NCBI RefSeq assembly: GCF_000005505.3 | Contig: NC_016131.3 | Span: forward strand, 50,949,355 to 51,013,354 | Source of the DNA: Brachypodium distachyon | Taxonomy: Eukaryota > Streptophyta > Magnoliopsida > Poales > Poaceae | Length of the DNA stretch: 64,000 nucleotides | Direction: 5' to 3' | Shown here: piece after piece, positions 43,340 to 54,086 of the stretch | Numbering within the stretch: the stretch's first letter is position 1 | Layout of the letters: the number at the start of each line of letters is the position of its first letter | Program-made: the position numbers and the translations under genes | Notes under the pieces: generated by a model | Database searches by the model: none | What the model saw: only the letters and a program-made list of their open reading frames with translations | What the model was told of the DNA's origin: nothing

Positions 43340-44666
43340 GTCCCCGCATCGACGGGAGGCGCCTGAGGCTGCGGGCTGCCCCCCCCCCCCCCCCCCGCCT
43401 GCTTGCCCGCTCTGCCGCGGACCGCCTCACCAAGGGGACGTCGTCTTCGTCATCGTCCCCCTCCGGCGCGACCCCGCCAACTTCTGAGGGAGCATCGTCG
43501 TCGTCGTCTTCATCGTAGTCTTCTCCGTCGCCCAGCAAGGAATCGTCGGAGTCCGAGTCCTCCGGCCTGGCGGAGCCCCGGTCCTGGACACCCTCCCCCG
43601 ACTTGGCAGCCGGCTCCTTGCCGATGCGAGACCTGGGTTGCAGGAGGGAGAGCGGCGACGAGGGATCTTCCACGATCCCCCACTCATCGCAGAGTGGGAG
43701 ATCCCGGGCTCCCAGGTTCGGGATCCCGGTGTGGAGCGGCTGCGCTCCAAGTGGTGGCAATCGGAAGGCTTCGTCCTCGCCGGTGATGCCCTTCACCCAG
43801 AATTGTATATCGTCTGGCGAGAGTTCTGTGCGCTACAGCCGTGTCCGGTCGCCCGGCCCGGTGTACATCCATGCCGGATGTGAGCGCCGTTGCAGGGGAG
43901 CCACGTGCCTCCCAATAAAGTGGCGCGCCACGTCCGTGTCCGTGAGCACAGCCTCGCGGAGTGCCTTGATCTTGGCGCGGATTGGGTCTAGCTCGTCGTC
44001 CTTCTGGTCGCGGAGTGTCCAGTCATCGGAGCCCTTTGGGGGTCCAAGGGGGTCCTCGTAGAAATCCTAGAGCTCGTTGGTGCGCACCCAGCACCAGTCG
44101 TGGCGCCCCTCGCTCTCAATCTTCCTCTTCCCCGGCTGGATGAACTACAACTTTAGCTTGTCGCGCAACCAGAACACTACTTCCGAGGACAGGAGAGCTT
44201 TCGCCTCCACCCTTGGGTAGTAGTAGTGGCAAAACAGAGCCACCGACGGCATCACCCCCACGAATGTTTCACAGAGGTGTTGGAAGACAGCCAATGTGAA
44301 GAATGACGTGGGGTGAATTTGGGCCATGATGAGCCCATATGACTCCATGATGGCAGAAAGAAAGAAAGAATGCGGCGGCACGAACCCGGCTAGGATGAAC
44401 CTCCTGAAAATCCGGAAGTACTGCCGGTCGCGCTCTGCGCCGACGGGGAGAACTCGCGTCGACCCGTACTCATTGTGCTTGGTGGCGAGCGCCAAGACCA
44501 GCTTCTCCACCCCCTCGCCGTTGTACGCAGGGGAGAAGAAGGCGAACTTGGCCCGCATCTCTTCATCCTTCCTTGCTCGCTCCAACAGCTCCTTCTTGCT
44601 GGCCTTCTCGCGCTTCTCTCCTTTCCTGGTGCTCCCCTTGGGTCGACTCTGGCCCTTGGAAGACAT
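43340..44666 (-). pseudogene. Antisense ORF of the gypsy element (putative gypsy-type transposon domain, PF04195-like)
   Basis: On the minus strand an intact first part at 44666-44145 (173 aa) starts MSSKGQSRPKGS, has a Lys/Glu-rich region, then NEYGSTRVLPVGAERDRQYF, then a hydrophobic, helical ILAGFVPPHSFFLSAIMESY region. It looks like the domain annotated in grasses as putative gypsy-type transposon. After a stop the same product seems to continue (DFYEDPLGPPKGSDDW, HFIGRHVAPLQRRSHPAWMY) and ends in a Ser/Asp/Glu-rich tail (43600-43400). The function of this protein is unknown. Confidence 0.7.
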
Positions 44667-45005
44667 CGGTGGGAGTGGGGAGTGAGTTTGGCTGGAGTTG
44701 GGGCACGGAGAGAAAGGGAGGCAATGGCGGAAGCAGGAAACAGTGGGGGATGCCTGCCGTCAGTCTTGGGTATTTAGCGGGGCTGGCGGGCTGCAACGGA
44801 CACCCCCACGATCAGCAATAAAGTGCCCTAAAGAATCGGAAATTAAGAAGGGGGTGCGCGGCATGGCCTTAACTCTCTATTGATTATGGGGAATAAGGAA
44901 ATAGATCGTGCGCCCGACCGTTTCGCTCGGAAGAGTGGAACTAGAAATGCGGCCCACAGGGCCGGTTACCGAGATACTCCTCCGGGACCCACACGTCGGA
45001 TAGGG

Positions 45006-45157
45006 CACCTCCGGGTGGCCCGAATCTGGATAAATCCAATTGTCCACACTTCTTGTCTTTCGTCACGCCGGCGATCGCCGGAGCACTCGCCTCGCCCTCC
45101 ACAGAACAACAAGGGGGTGTCGAGCATCCCCGGTGCTGGAGACCCGTGCTCTGACAA
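45006..45157 (+). repeat. Truncated 3' LTR remnant
   Basis: Only the last about 152 bp of the LTR are homologous to the 5' LTR, from cacctccgggtggcccgaat to the terminal GCTCTGACA. The 750 bp that should precede it, including the TATA box, are absent. Confidence 0.8.
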
Positions 45158-46734
45158 CCTTCGAGGTGAGGCTATCATACTTCAAAGCATTAGTTCTCTA
45201 CTTAGTCTAGATGAAGCCATGTTTCCTTTTACCACACCAACTTGACCATATATGAATTCATCAATTCCATTGTGTCATTTGTTCAAACACTATCAAATTA
45301 TGAAAACATTCTGTTTGTCACCTGTTATGTAAATCCAAGTGTATACAAAAGTATTGTCAGAAGGAACAGCTCTTTTTGCTAGCTATTTATTGGGACTAAA
45401 ACAATTAGCCTAAACCAAATTAGTATACGTGCAGGCTTTCATTCTTTATTACATTAGAACCAAACAAAGTTTTACAGTCAGATAATAGGAACTAGAAAGT
45501 AAAACAGAAATGATAATATGTCAATTTATCCACTTGCACACTTCAAAAAATTGAAACTTACTCCCAAAACAACAATGCAGTTAGATTGTGTGGACAGAGC
45601 ATTACAACAACTGCTAGGGAGCCCATGTGTAGCTACATGAAAATTTGATGTCACCTTCTTCCTGAATACAAGGGCACACCTCTGGCTTTGTGTTGTCAGA
45701 AGTGGCAAATCCAGTCCTATACATTCATATGTATGTTTATTATTATCTACAATACACGTACACAGTTCAGATATGTCCTGTAATTTTGTCCCGCGAACAC
45801 TGCTGGAGATAGACCATAACCGGTTGTTTTGGTCCAGCTCGGCTGAAGCGGGTAAAGTAATGCTCCAAGATATATCTGAAGGGTCAACGTCAACCCCGCC
45901 GGGTTTTGTTGGAGTATGTAGATGGCATGTCGTGCATTTCCGAGTATTCATATACCAGTGTCTTGCCAAGGAACCGCGAGTGCTATTACAACTGTGGACA
46001 TGAGGACATTTCTTTGTTTCAAGCATGTTACGAATGTTTTACAACATTAGCCATGTAAAAATTATGCACCTGAGATACATTGTACCCCATCAACAAGTAA
46101 GCAGGTATATCTTACAATTTCCCACACCAGATTGTATGTACGGCAATCTTTAAGATGGACGATTGCTCTGTTACTGCCAATCCCCGGTTGGACATAACCA
46201 AAACATGCGAATTAATCATCATTTTGTTCCTTTAGTTGATAATTCATTATCAATGCTAAACAAAACAGTTTTGTAACTCTGCAAGCTCTGTAGCATTCAA
46301 ATCAGCTCAAAATTTAAGCTATGTGCCTGAGGCATGGAATAGGCAATAGGCATTAAGCTTTACTGAGCTCAGAACACTCCTCAGCATCTCCTTATTTTAT
46401 GCAACCATATGACAGGCCAATACTAAAACATATAATGCGTAAGGTGTGACATCTCAAAGGACAGAGAAGTCCTCAAATCCTGGGACTGGGATCAGGTGCC
46501 TTGCCAGAGCCAGGGCACGGCTTGCCTTGCCCCCCTTTATCCACCGTCCATCTATATCGGACGGCCAGCACCGAATTCAACCGTTTCATCTTCTTACTCC
46601 TTAGTCTTCCTCTCGAGCATAGACAGGTCGTTCCTCTCGGGGGAAATCCTCCGCCCCAATCCGACGGGCTGCTCCCTCATCTCCCCATCCCCTTTTTGTA
46701 TTCCTTCTGTGCTCGTAATCTGGACTCTGGAGAT
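45158..46734. other. Intergenic region with one unrecognised minus-strand ORF
   Basis: A minus-strand frame of 166 codons (46026-45526) is rich in Cys and His near its start (CPHVHSCN, CTTCHLH). I recognise no domain, and splice or promoter support is lacking. It may be the last exon of a lost gene or chance. The remainder is AT-rich without features. Confidence 0.3.
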
Positions 46735-46800
46735 GGTGGCTGCTGCAAGCTCCTTCTTCGATCGGGAGGACAGTGCAGGGGCGCAGCGCGACATGGTGAG
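46500..46800 (+). pseudogene. Isolated first-exon-like segment
   Basis: A GC/CT-rich leader is followed by an ATG at 46734 and 21 codons (MVAAASSFFDREDSAG...), ending at a donor-like GACATG|GTGAGCG at about 46796. No following exon is found, and a LINE tail begins 100 bp downstream. Likely the 5' end of a broken or captured gene; parent unknown. Confidence 0.35.
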
Positions 46801-46897
46801 CGCCGGGCGGGTTACCGGAGACGGCGTGGTTCTCTGCGCGCTGCGTATGGCTTCTGCATTGCTCACAAAAAGCGAGCACACGAAGGGAGGCTCTCTT

Positions 46898-47450
46898 TTC
46901 TTTTTTTACGGAAAGCTTTAGGCCATAAGGCCTATTGCATATATTAAAATAAAATGTTATTTACAAGAATAGAAGAAAAAAGTTATCTAAATCTCTCAAT
47001 CCAGACTTAAAGCCTCTCGTATTTTTTTCTTTTGGCTCTATGTAAGACTAGATTAAGATCTTTCTTGAAAGTTCTTCTGCATCTATATAATGATGGGGTA
47101 ATTCCATTAAAGATGAAGTCGTTTCTAGCTTTCCATAACCAGAGTAGTGATCTCCATGTGGAATGGGACATTCAACTCCTGTTTGATAGAACAAAGATTC
47201 TCATGCACATTGTCCCTTGGAGTGAAATCTGGACAGATGTATCTCCAGCATGAACGAGCGAATTGACAGTGAAAAAGATATGATCCCTTGTTTTCATGTG
47301 GGATTGATTGCAAAGAACACAAATGTAGTTTGGGAGGAAGAATTGCATCTTGAGTAACAATCCCCTGGTATTCAGCCTATCAATCACTGGAAGCCACGTG
47401 AACACCTTGTGTTTGAGTTGATTGCAGGATGTCCAGATCCACTAGAAGCC
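46898..47450 (-). mobile_element. LINE 3' remnant (zf-RVT and C-terminus)
   Basis: From 47440 down the minus strand gives FTWLPVIDRLNTRGLLLKM, then CVLCNQSHMKTRDHIFF. After a frameshift comes a W-K-A-R-N-D-F-I-F-N segment and a Lys/Arg-rich end. The poly(A) tail corresponds to the T-run at about 46898-46911. This is the non-LTR RT zinc-binding domain, interrupted by frame changes. Confidence 0.85.
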
Positions 47451-48185
47451 ACGTGAACCTGCTGCCCTTCTTATTATTCCCTATTGGCGGCGGCGGCTGA
47501 CATCGACGGTCATGCGCGCCTGAGATCGATCAATCCTACCTTCATGAAAAGGCAGCGACACGAGCTCGTCAACGGCCAACGGTGATGTGTCGGGGACTGC
47601 ACCTGACAAGAGCACCAGAGCAAGTTGTTTACCCCCAAAGATTCCCCTGCCTGTGCTTGTTTCCTGACCGCAGGGGGCTGTGAATTGATGCTGGTCGTCG
47701 GATTTAAATGAACGATGGATACATGGGCCACCGGATCCCAGTCCCAAATCCTGCCATGCTTGATGCAACTAAGTATACATATGCCATATTTGAAAAGTAC
47801 ACATGGACTACATAGAAGGATTCCAAGTGCAGTACTAACAACATCCATACTATGGGACCTGAAAAAAAGTGGTATTAATTGTTGAACCAATGTATTAAAT
47901 AGTAATATGTATATCTCATCCAATAAATAATAATATCAACGCTCATGTCTTTCCTATGATTCAGTTTCTCAATCTTGATACATGGATGCAGATAAAGGCA
48001 ACCCTTTTTTCTTTACAAATTGTAAACAGATGGAGAACTTCATCTGAAAAATAATGTCTCAATTAAACATTATTTGGCAACAAGGTTTTGTAAAATCAGA
48101 ATTCCAACTAATTTTACCATGTTGAAATCGAGGTTCATACTATTCCAAGTAATCCGAAAGAATAATATATGTTCTGGCGATAAAT
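47451..48185. other. Unassigned intergenic sequence
   Basis: 47460-47780 is moderately GC-rich with a 95-codon minus-strand frame that resembles nothing known. 47780-48185 is AT-rich. No feature can be supported. Confidence 0.3.
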
Positions 48186-48345
48186 TAAAGAGGAAATTGC
48201 ACGGGTTCCATCAACTTGGCACGAATGTTCACTTTAGTCCACTAACTTGTTAATCGATTATTGTTAGCCCTAAACTTGAATTTGTGTGCACCGTTAGTCC
48301 ATAATCAAGCGTTAAATGGCCAAGTGGCGCGTGATGTGGCATGGG
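48186..48345 (+). mobile_element. Single inverted-repeat arm of a MULE-like element
   Basis: The sequence (gcacgggttccatcaacttgg, tttagtccactaactt) resembles the terminal arms of the MULEs at 16947 and 61312. No matching opposite arm was found nearby, so the element is truncated. Confidence 0.45.
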
Positions 48346-48357
48346 GAGAGTTCATAC

Positions 48358-48485
48358 GTTCATGTGGTTGCTTAACAAACACAAGCTACTAAGTAGAGAT
48401 AACTTGGAGAAAAGACATAAAATACAGGACAAAACTTGTGTCATATGTAACGAAAATGAATCTATTTTGCATTTCTTTTTTGACT
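48358..48485 (+). mobile_element. LINE-type zf-RVT fragment, left part of a split ORF
   Basis: An open frame reads FMWLLNKHKLLSRDNLEKR, then CVICNENESILHFFFD, and stops at an abrupt junction near 48483. Its expected continuation (W-N-I-W-K-F-R-N) appears in the same orientation 3.5 kb downstream at 52029-52170. Confidence 0.75.
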
Positions 48486-49660
48486 AGTGGAAATGCCCAT
48501 GCGTTGTCACGGCCCACGCACACGGTGGTCAGGATGTTGCTTTCACGTTTGTTGAATCCATATGTTTACTTGGATAATAAACACCTAAATTCTCTGACCT
48601 CAACTTTGACCGCAACCGCCGTATCGTAGGGTTGGCAAAGGACCGTCCGTGTGCCATGATGTCGAGCTGCACTACGCTGCTTCGGCCTAGAGGCACGATG
48701 GTTGTCATGATCATTTTGAAAGGTGATTGTGTGCATCACGTTGCTAAATTCCGATGATTGCTTAGGAGGGCTCTCGTCGTTCCTTTTGTGTTGGCGGCGC
48801 CACCGTTTGTCTCTCTTCCAACATCCCCCAGTCGCGCATCTCCGTTCTTTGTCGCCCTTTTTAACTTGTTTATTTGGTTTTGTCATATGCTTATATTTAA
48901 GTCGTCTAACTTTTGATTAGAGATAAGTTGATTCCTCAGCATTTTTATATGGTTTGTGCTCTAAGATTTGACACGGACGATTTAAATTCGTTAGCTTATA
49001 TTTAAGTTTTTTTTCCTTAAAGTAAAAATTAGACAACTAAGAGTATATACTTATATGGCCACACCCTTAATCATTGTAGCCAATGGTACTTGTCCACGGT
49101 CAAGGGCAAGTAGCTTCTTTTGTATTCATTAAATTTAAATCCTAGAAATTTAAAATTTAAAATATATTAACACCGCATCCAGTCTTTTTTACCTGATTCA
49201 TGCATATCTATCTATCTCACTCTCTGATCATGTACTCCAGTCCAGTCTCCCCCGACCATGCATCCCGATCCCCGCCGTCACTCCAGTCACCCCCGACCAT
49301 GCATCCCCGCCGGCTATGTCCAGTCGCGTGGGAGCTCTCCCCGCTTCGTCGGCTCCAGATCTGGCGCCGTCGCCCATCCCCTACACCAGCGCGCCGCCCC
49401 ATCCCCTGCTCCGGTGCCTCCCCGTCTCATGATTTGGCGTGCGGCCTGTTCGCCATGCTCCAGCGCCACACACGGAGATGGCCTCGCACCGCGTGAGGTC
49501 TAGCGCCTCCGGTCCTTCCAGTTCCTACGATGTCACCTCCGGCGGCCGGGATCTGTCACGGAACAATAAAATAAAATGATACACTCAAAACACATGCATC
49601 AAAACTTCCTCTTTTTGTCCTTCTAAAATAATAGCACATATATATCAGAAATAGGTGTTT
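48481..49660 (+). mobile_element. Terminus of the unclassified transposon family (copy 2), split by a 1.04 kb insertion
   Basis: 48481-48512 (actagtggaaatgcccatgc to tcacgg) and 49554 onward (aacaataaaataaaatgata) together match the continuous copy at 29936-30040. The intervening 48513-49553 is flanked by an 8 bp direct repeat tgtcacgg (48505-48512 and 49554-49561). The insert is unrecognised. Its right part (49230-49550) is GC-rich and exon-like. Confidence 0.6.
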
Positions 49661-50226
49661 ATTCATGGAAAATGAAGTATGATCATCCGAAATAGGAGTA
49701 TGTACCGAACTGAAAGCGATTTGTGCTGTTATTAGCAAGTCAGCAGAGTACCAGCAGTAAAAAGGGAGTGCAATTATGCAGCATCATTTCAGATTCTTTC
49801 GCAAAAAAAAACACATCATTTCAGATTAAATATGAAGGACCACATCTGCACCTGTGGGATGGTAGTAATATGATAGCGAGAAAGACAGTCAAAATGCACG
49901 GAAAGCTTAAGTAGTAACTGAGAATCAAACAGAAGAACCTGTAGCACTATAGTATAGTATATCACTTTATTGTGGGATGTGTAATTTGTACAACGAAGCT
50001 AAATCAAGAGAAATGAGAAGAGATGCAGCACCATCACCTAGTATGTGCCACTGAGGTACAATTCAATTGTTAGGTGAATCAGATCTCGGACCAGGCCCCG
50101 TCAAAAATGAAGGATCTTGGTCCAGCAGAAACATAAGTGAACCAGGAAGAAATCTCCACTATTGAATCAAGACAGCTGATGTATTCTGTATTAGACAAAG
50201 CTGAAACCTGGGTAGCTTGTTTTCAC
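49661..50226. other. Unassigned sequence inside the inserted segment
   Basis: AT-rich with no supported coding region. It lies between the family terminus and the EHD exon and could be intron or UTR sequence captured with that exon. Confidence 0.3.
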
Positions 50227-50309
50227 AGGTGCTTAATCAAAGTTGTTTTCCCTGTAGAATATTGACCAAAAAACATAACCATTGGTTTTGCATCGAAGTC
50301 ATTGTTCGT
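50227..50309 (-). pseudogene. EHD-type (EH-domain dynamin-like ATPase) exon fragment with P-loop
   Basis: On the minus strand an acceptor-like ttccag precedes 83 bp encoding TNNDFDAKPMVMFFG, then QYSTGKTTLIKHL, and a donor-like CACCT|GTGAAA follows. This is the conserved start of the EHD GTPase/ATPase fold, including the P-loop GQYSTGKT, of endocytic EHD proteins. No other EHD exon was recognised. It is an isolated exon still flanked by splice signals, as expected of genomic capture. Confidence 0.8.
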
Positions 50310-52028
50310 CTGGAAAATGGCAGAATAAACAGAATGACATGTAAGTACTCTTTGCAACATAATTGATCATATTTTTTTTTTCACTGCAAATCTTATCAAG
50401 AATATTTTTCCTCAAAAAAAAACAATAATAAGCTTCTATAAAAACAATCTCAGGCTCCAAATGATAGACATCCTTTTCATGAATCCTAAACATTTCTAAG
50501 CTAGAAACAATGCGCTGATTATTTCTAGACTGATAAAAAATCTTAACCTGTCATGAAATGAGCGAGAGAAACCAGGACTAACCTCCTGCCAGAAACAGCG
50601 ACCAAGCTTGACATTAAGCTCTGTGCACTCTCCAAAAAACTTCTTGAAAGGGTTATCCACACTTGTCAAGTTGATCGAGAAATAGAATAACAAGTCCCCC
50701 TCTAGGAATTAGCGAGCAGTTAACGAGTATCCGGAAACAGCCACAATCCACCATATTATTGACTTGCATCCTTTTTTCTTAACCAATTTTTTGCCTAACA
50801 TAAGGTCATCTACAAGAGAATCAAAATAGTTTCCCCTAGAAACTAACATAATTCTCCCTCATCCTCCAACAAAGCTGAGTCTGCATAATCTAGAGCAGGG
50901 ACAACCTACAGGGCCTGATCTTATGAACAAAGCAGGCTTGAAAATATTTCTAGTAGGAACAGATTGGCACATTTCCAAGACACAAAGCACAGCTAGCCCT
51001 TTTATTTTAAACTTAAGTCCTTAACTGAAGCCAAGCAAAGAAGCTTGCACTGTTGCACATACATATAGGTTGATCGAATAGCTAAACCTTATAATTAAAA
51101 CACAAGCCCAAAAGTTTAGAGCCTTTTGGGTTGACCTATCCAAATGGCACATTTGGAACTCTTCAATAATTTAGAAGTCCAGTGCATTGCTCCAATGTTG
51201 TAGCACTCTTGAGGGTTTATAGAGTATATGTACTCTAAGCTCCTTTTGCAATATCTTTGATTTCGAAGGTCATATTTTGTGGTAACTGGCATAATCTACC
51301 AAGTTCGACGTTTTGGCATCCAAATTGCAATACCGTGGCTCCAATTTGTACAAGTTCCAATTATCCTGAACCAAAAGAGAAGCAATGAACATTGGAGAGA
51401 AGAGATGGATACTCTGCACTACAAAAAGTTCACCCGCTGCAGCTGCCATTACCAGGTGCCCACCATGGCCGCCAAACTTTCTGAACAAAGGTTCTCCCGC
51501 TGCATTACTTCTCTTCTCAACCAAACGTGCTCAAATCGAGACACTAAAAAGCACATAACGCTCGCTGATGAAGAGGGAGAAATCGAGCCACGTCTCACGT
51601 CGCGTGGAGATGTGCCTGACGAACACCAACACCTCCCCGGTCACGCTGGGGATGGCATCTCCTTCGTCCGCCTCCTCCTCCCAGCATCGAGATGCCGCTC
51701 CTCACCCTCTGACCTATCTCCGCCAGATCACTCTGATCCCCGCGGATCCTCTTCCTCATTTGCGTCCCCGTCGGTACCCTCCGCCTCTGCAGCGGTGAGC
51801 GGGGAGAAGGACTCCGGCAGGGGCGGTGGGGCGAGGAAGGACGCCACGTCCACTTCTTTCGCCAGGGGAACGACCCATCGACGGCGGGGGTGCGGCGGCT
51901 GTCCCGCAGCGAGAGGTGGTGGCAGCTCGTGGGCGACGGCGTCTCGCGTGTTCGGAGGGAGGCGGCGGTTCGTGCGCTCGAGGGAGGAGGGAAGAAGGAT
52001 CTGGCTGTCATTTTGCAGAGACCTGCTG
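50310..52028. other. Remainder of the segment inserted in the LINE ORF
   Basis: 50583-50672 on the minus strand is exon-like (VDNPFKKFFGECTELN...), followed by a donor-like GAG|GTTAGT; the gene is unknown. 51450-52010 is GC-rich with long overlapping frames on both strands and looks like a gene 5' region, parent unknown. The rest is AT-rich. Confidence 0.35.
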
Positions 52029-52170
52029 TGGTCTCATTTGAATATTTAGCTACACTGTGGTTGAGTGAAAAAAAAGAATGTTGTTATTAATATGATAGCT
52101 TCTTCCATGTTATGGAATATCTGGAAATTCAGAAATGATATGGTATTTTCTCTATTGAATTGGTCTTTAA
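52029..52170 (+). mobile_element. LINE-type C-terminal fragment, right part of the split ORF
   Basis: The frame reads SFEYLATLWLSEKK. After a slip at an A8 run it continues NVVINMIASSMLWNIWKFRN, the usual C-terminal phrase of the zf-RVT proteins. It resumes the ORF broken off near 48483. Confidence 0.7.
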
Positions 52171-52815
52171 TCTAGGTGCCCTGGCAGCCTGTTGCGGTTG
52201 TTAAAGCGCCGGCAACCACTGTGCATCCAGAAGAAAATTTAGAGGTCGGAAAGGCTGTTGGCATGCCTGTAGGCCAAAGTGGTGGAGGCTCCCCAAATCA
52301 AACGTCGCACCTCACAGGCGATGGCTCCAAGAACACCCCGGGCCTTGGAGATAAAAGTCCCTTTGCGCCTATTTGTCAATTGAGAAAAATATGAAGAGGG
52401 GGTGAAAACAGTCAGTTGCATATGGTTTGGCACTGTAACAGGATAAACAAACTTTTGGTTTTCAATTACTCGGTTGACCCTGTTAGGGGTATGTAATACC
52501 GAATCTGGATATTGTTTCGTTCCATATGAAATGGAACAGGGCGAGGAGCCTATATTTCTCTGAAAATAAATCCCCAGGACACGTAGGCGGGTTTATTAGC
52601 TGAAAGAAACTACCTTGGTTGGTCGGCACGTGGGCTCCAAATGAACCGTTGCGATCGACTGGACGCGTGATCGGACGAGCAAGATACTCAAATCGCTGAG
52701 GAGCCAGAAGTTACTTATCCCTTCCTCGTCGCCTGCCCTGCCCTGCTCCCGCCACACAAAAAATATCCACCACGCGGAGCGAAACCTTTGCCCTCTCGCC
52801 TCGTCGCCGAACGCT
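52171..52815 (+). promoter_or_regulatory. Upstream region of PGRL1 with G-box and possible I-box
   Basis: A perfect CACGTG G-box lies at 52627-52632 within ggcacgtgggc, and a cacgtag motif at about 52579. The reverse complement of an I-box core (cttatc) lies at 52714-52719. Such pairs are known from light-regulated photosynthesis genes, so light control is plausible but inferred. 52171-52394 also contains an open stretch that may belong to the upstream transposon. Confidence 0.5.
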
Positions 52816-54037
52816 ATGGCCTCCGATGCGAGGCTCTCGCTGCCACGACGCCTCCCCTCACTCCTCCTTCGTCCAATGCTCCGGGCGCCCTGCGCCTCCG
52901 CGTCCACCTCGCCGAGGTGCCGCATCTTAACGGGGGTGCGACCGTCGACGCCCGCACCGAGCCGTGGCGGGAGTCGGCTGCGGCCTCGCGCCGCGGAGGC
53001 CGAGCGGCAGGGTCGGATGCAGCGAGAAGACGATGTGGTCGACAGCAACGTACTACCCTACTGCAACCTCGACCGGAAGGAGAAGAAGTCCATAGGGGAG
53101 ATGGAGCAGGAGTTCCTCCAGGCGCTGCAGGCACGTTCGTGCTTCTTCTATGTCACCGCTTGTTCTTTTCTACGTACTGTACCAAGTATCAATGTTTCGT
53201 GCATCTCTACAAACGCTAATGGTGGACGACCATCAGTTGCGGAAACTTTACAATTTGAACTAGTTATTTACACATCTTTACTTACTGGTTAATCGGTTCA
53301 TATTGTTCTTGCTATTTAGTCGTTCTACTATGACAAGAAGGCAATCATGTCGAATGAGGAGTTTGATAACCTTAAGGAAGAACTTATGTGGGAAGGAAGC
53401 AGTGTTGTTATGCTAAGTAAGGAATTCCCGTTTGGTTTTTCTTACTTTGATTTGATTTTGCTGTCATGGTTGATACAAATTTTCCATTGTTCTTGTGTTA
53501 GGCCCGGATGAGCAAAGGCTTTTGGAAGCCTCCATGGCTTATGTGGCTGGCAAACCCATTATGACAGATATCGAATTTGATGAACTAAAGCTCAGATTGA
53601 AGGTCGGTTCTTATTCTCTAGAATATTATGTATGTGTAGCTTGGCAACAAAAAAACGCACATTCATGGAACTAAATAAGATTCAGCCAAGTTTGGCCCAC
53701 CCTTGTGTCTAAGACCAGAAACTTACTCTGAAATAGCTTAAGAAGCAGCAAAAGCAAGAATTGTAGCATGAGACGCTTTGTGTTGCTACTTTGTTGCATT
53801 ATACCTAGATATAAGCTATCAGGCTTAGCATATGGGCTGTAGGCTACACTAAGTACTCCCTCCGATCCATATTAATTGTTGCAATATTACATGTATCTAG
53901 ACGTTTTTTAGGCATAGATACATCCATATTTGGGCAAATTTGAGACAATTAATATGGATCGGAGGGAGTAGTTTAATTATTGTGACATTTAGATGTTAGC
54001 TTCAGTTCATATACTCATATGAGAAATTTACATTTGA

Positions 54038-54086
<49 letters not shown>

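Larger units (their letters stand above)
37141..45157 (+). mobile_element. Degenerate Ty3/gypsy retrotransposon, Tat lineage, with antisense ORF
   Basis: Structure: 5' LTR 37141-38039, primer-site motif about 38041-38062, leader, gag about 38884-39830, protease about 40057-40870, reverse transcriptase about 40917-41763, first RNase H about 41770-42200, second RNase H 42219-42782, antisense ORF region 42783-44666, and 3' LTR remnant 45006-45157. Two RNase H regions and an antisense ORF between pol and the 3' LTR are features known from the Tat lineage (Retand/Grande/RIRE2 relatives). I see no integrase (no HHCC or DDE region). Several stops and frameshifts make it non-autonomous. The bases flanking the two LTR ends (atcct, acctt) do not form a target duplication. 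Confidence 0.88.

Noticed and set aside
42709..43518. 269-codon plus-strand frame after RNase H
   Set aside because: It overlaps the antisense ORF region, is Ser/Arg/Gly-rich and has no integrase or other motif.
51279..52049. 256-codon plus-strand frame
   Set aside because: It joins AT-rich and GC-rich stretches and ends in the LINE fragment; no domain and strong opposing frames.
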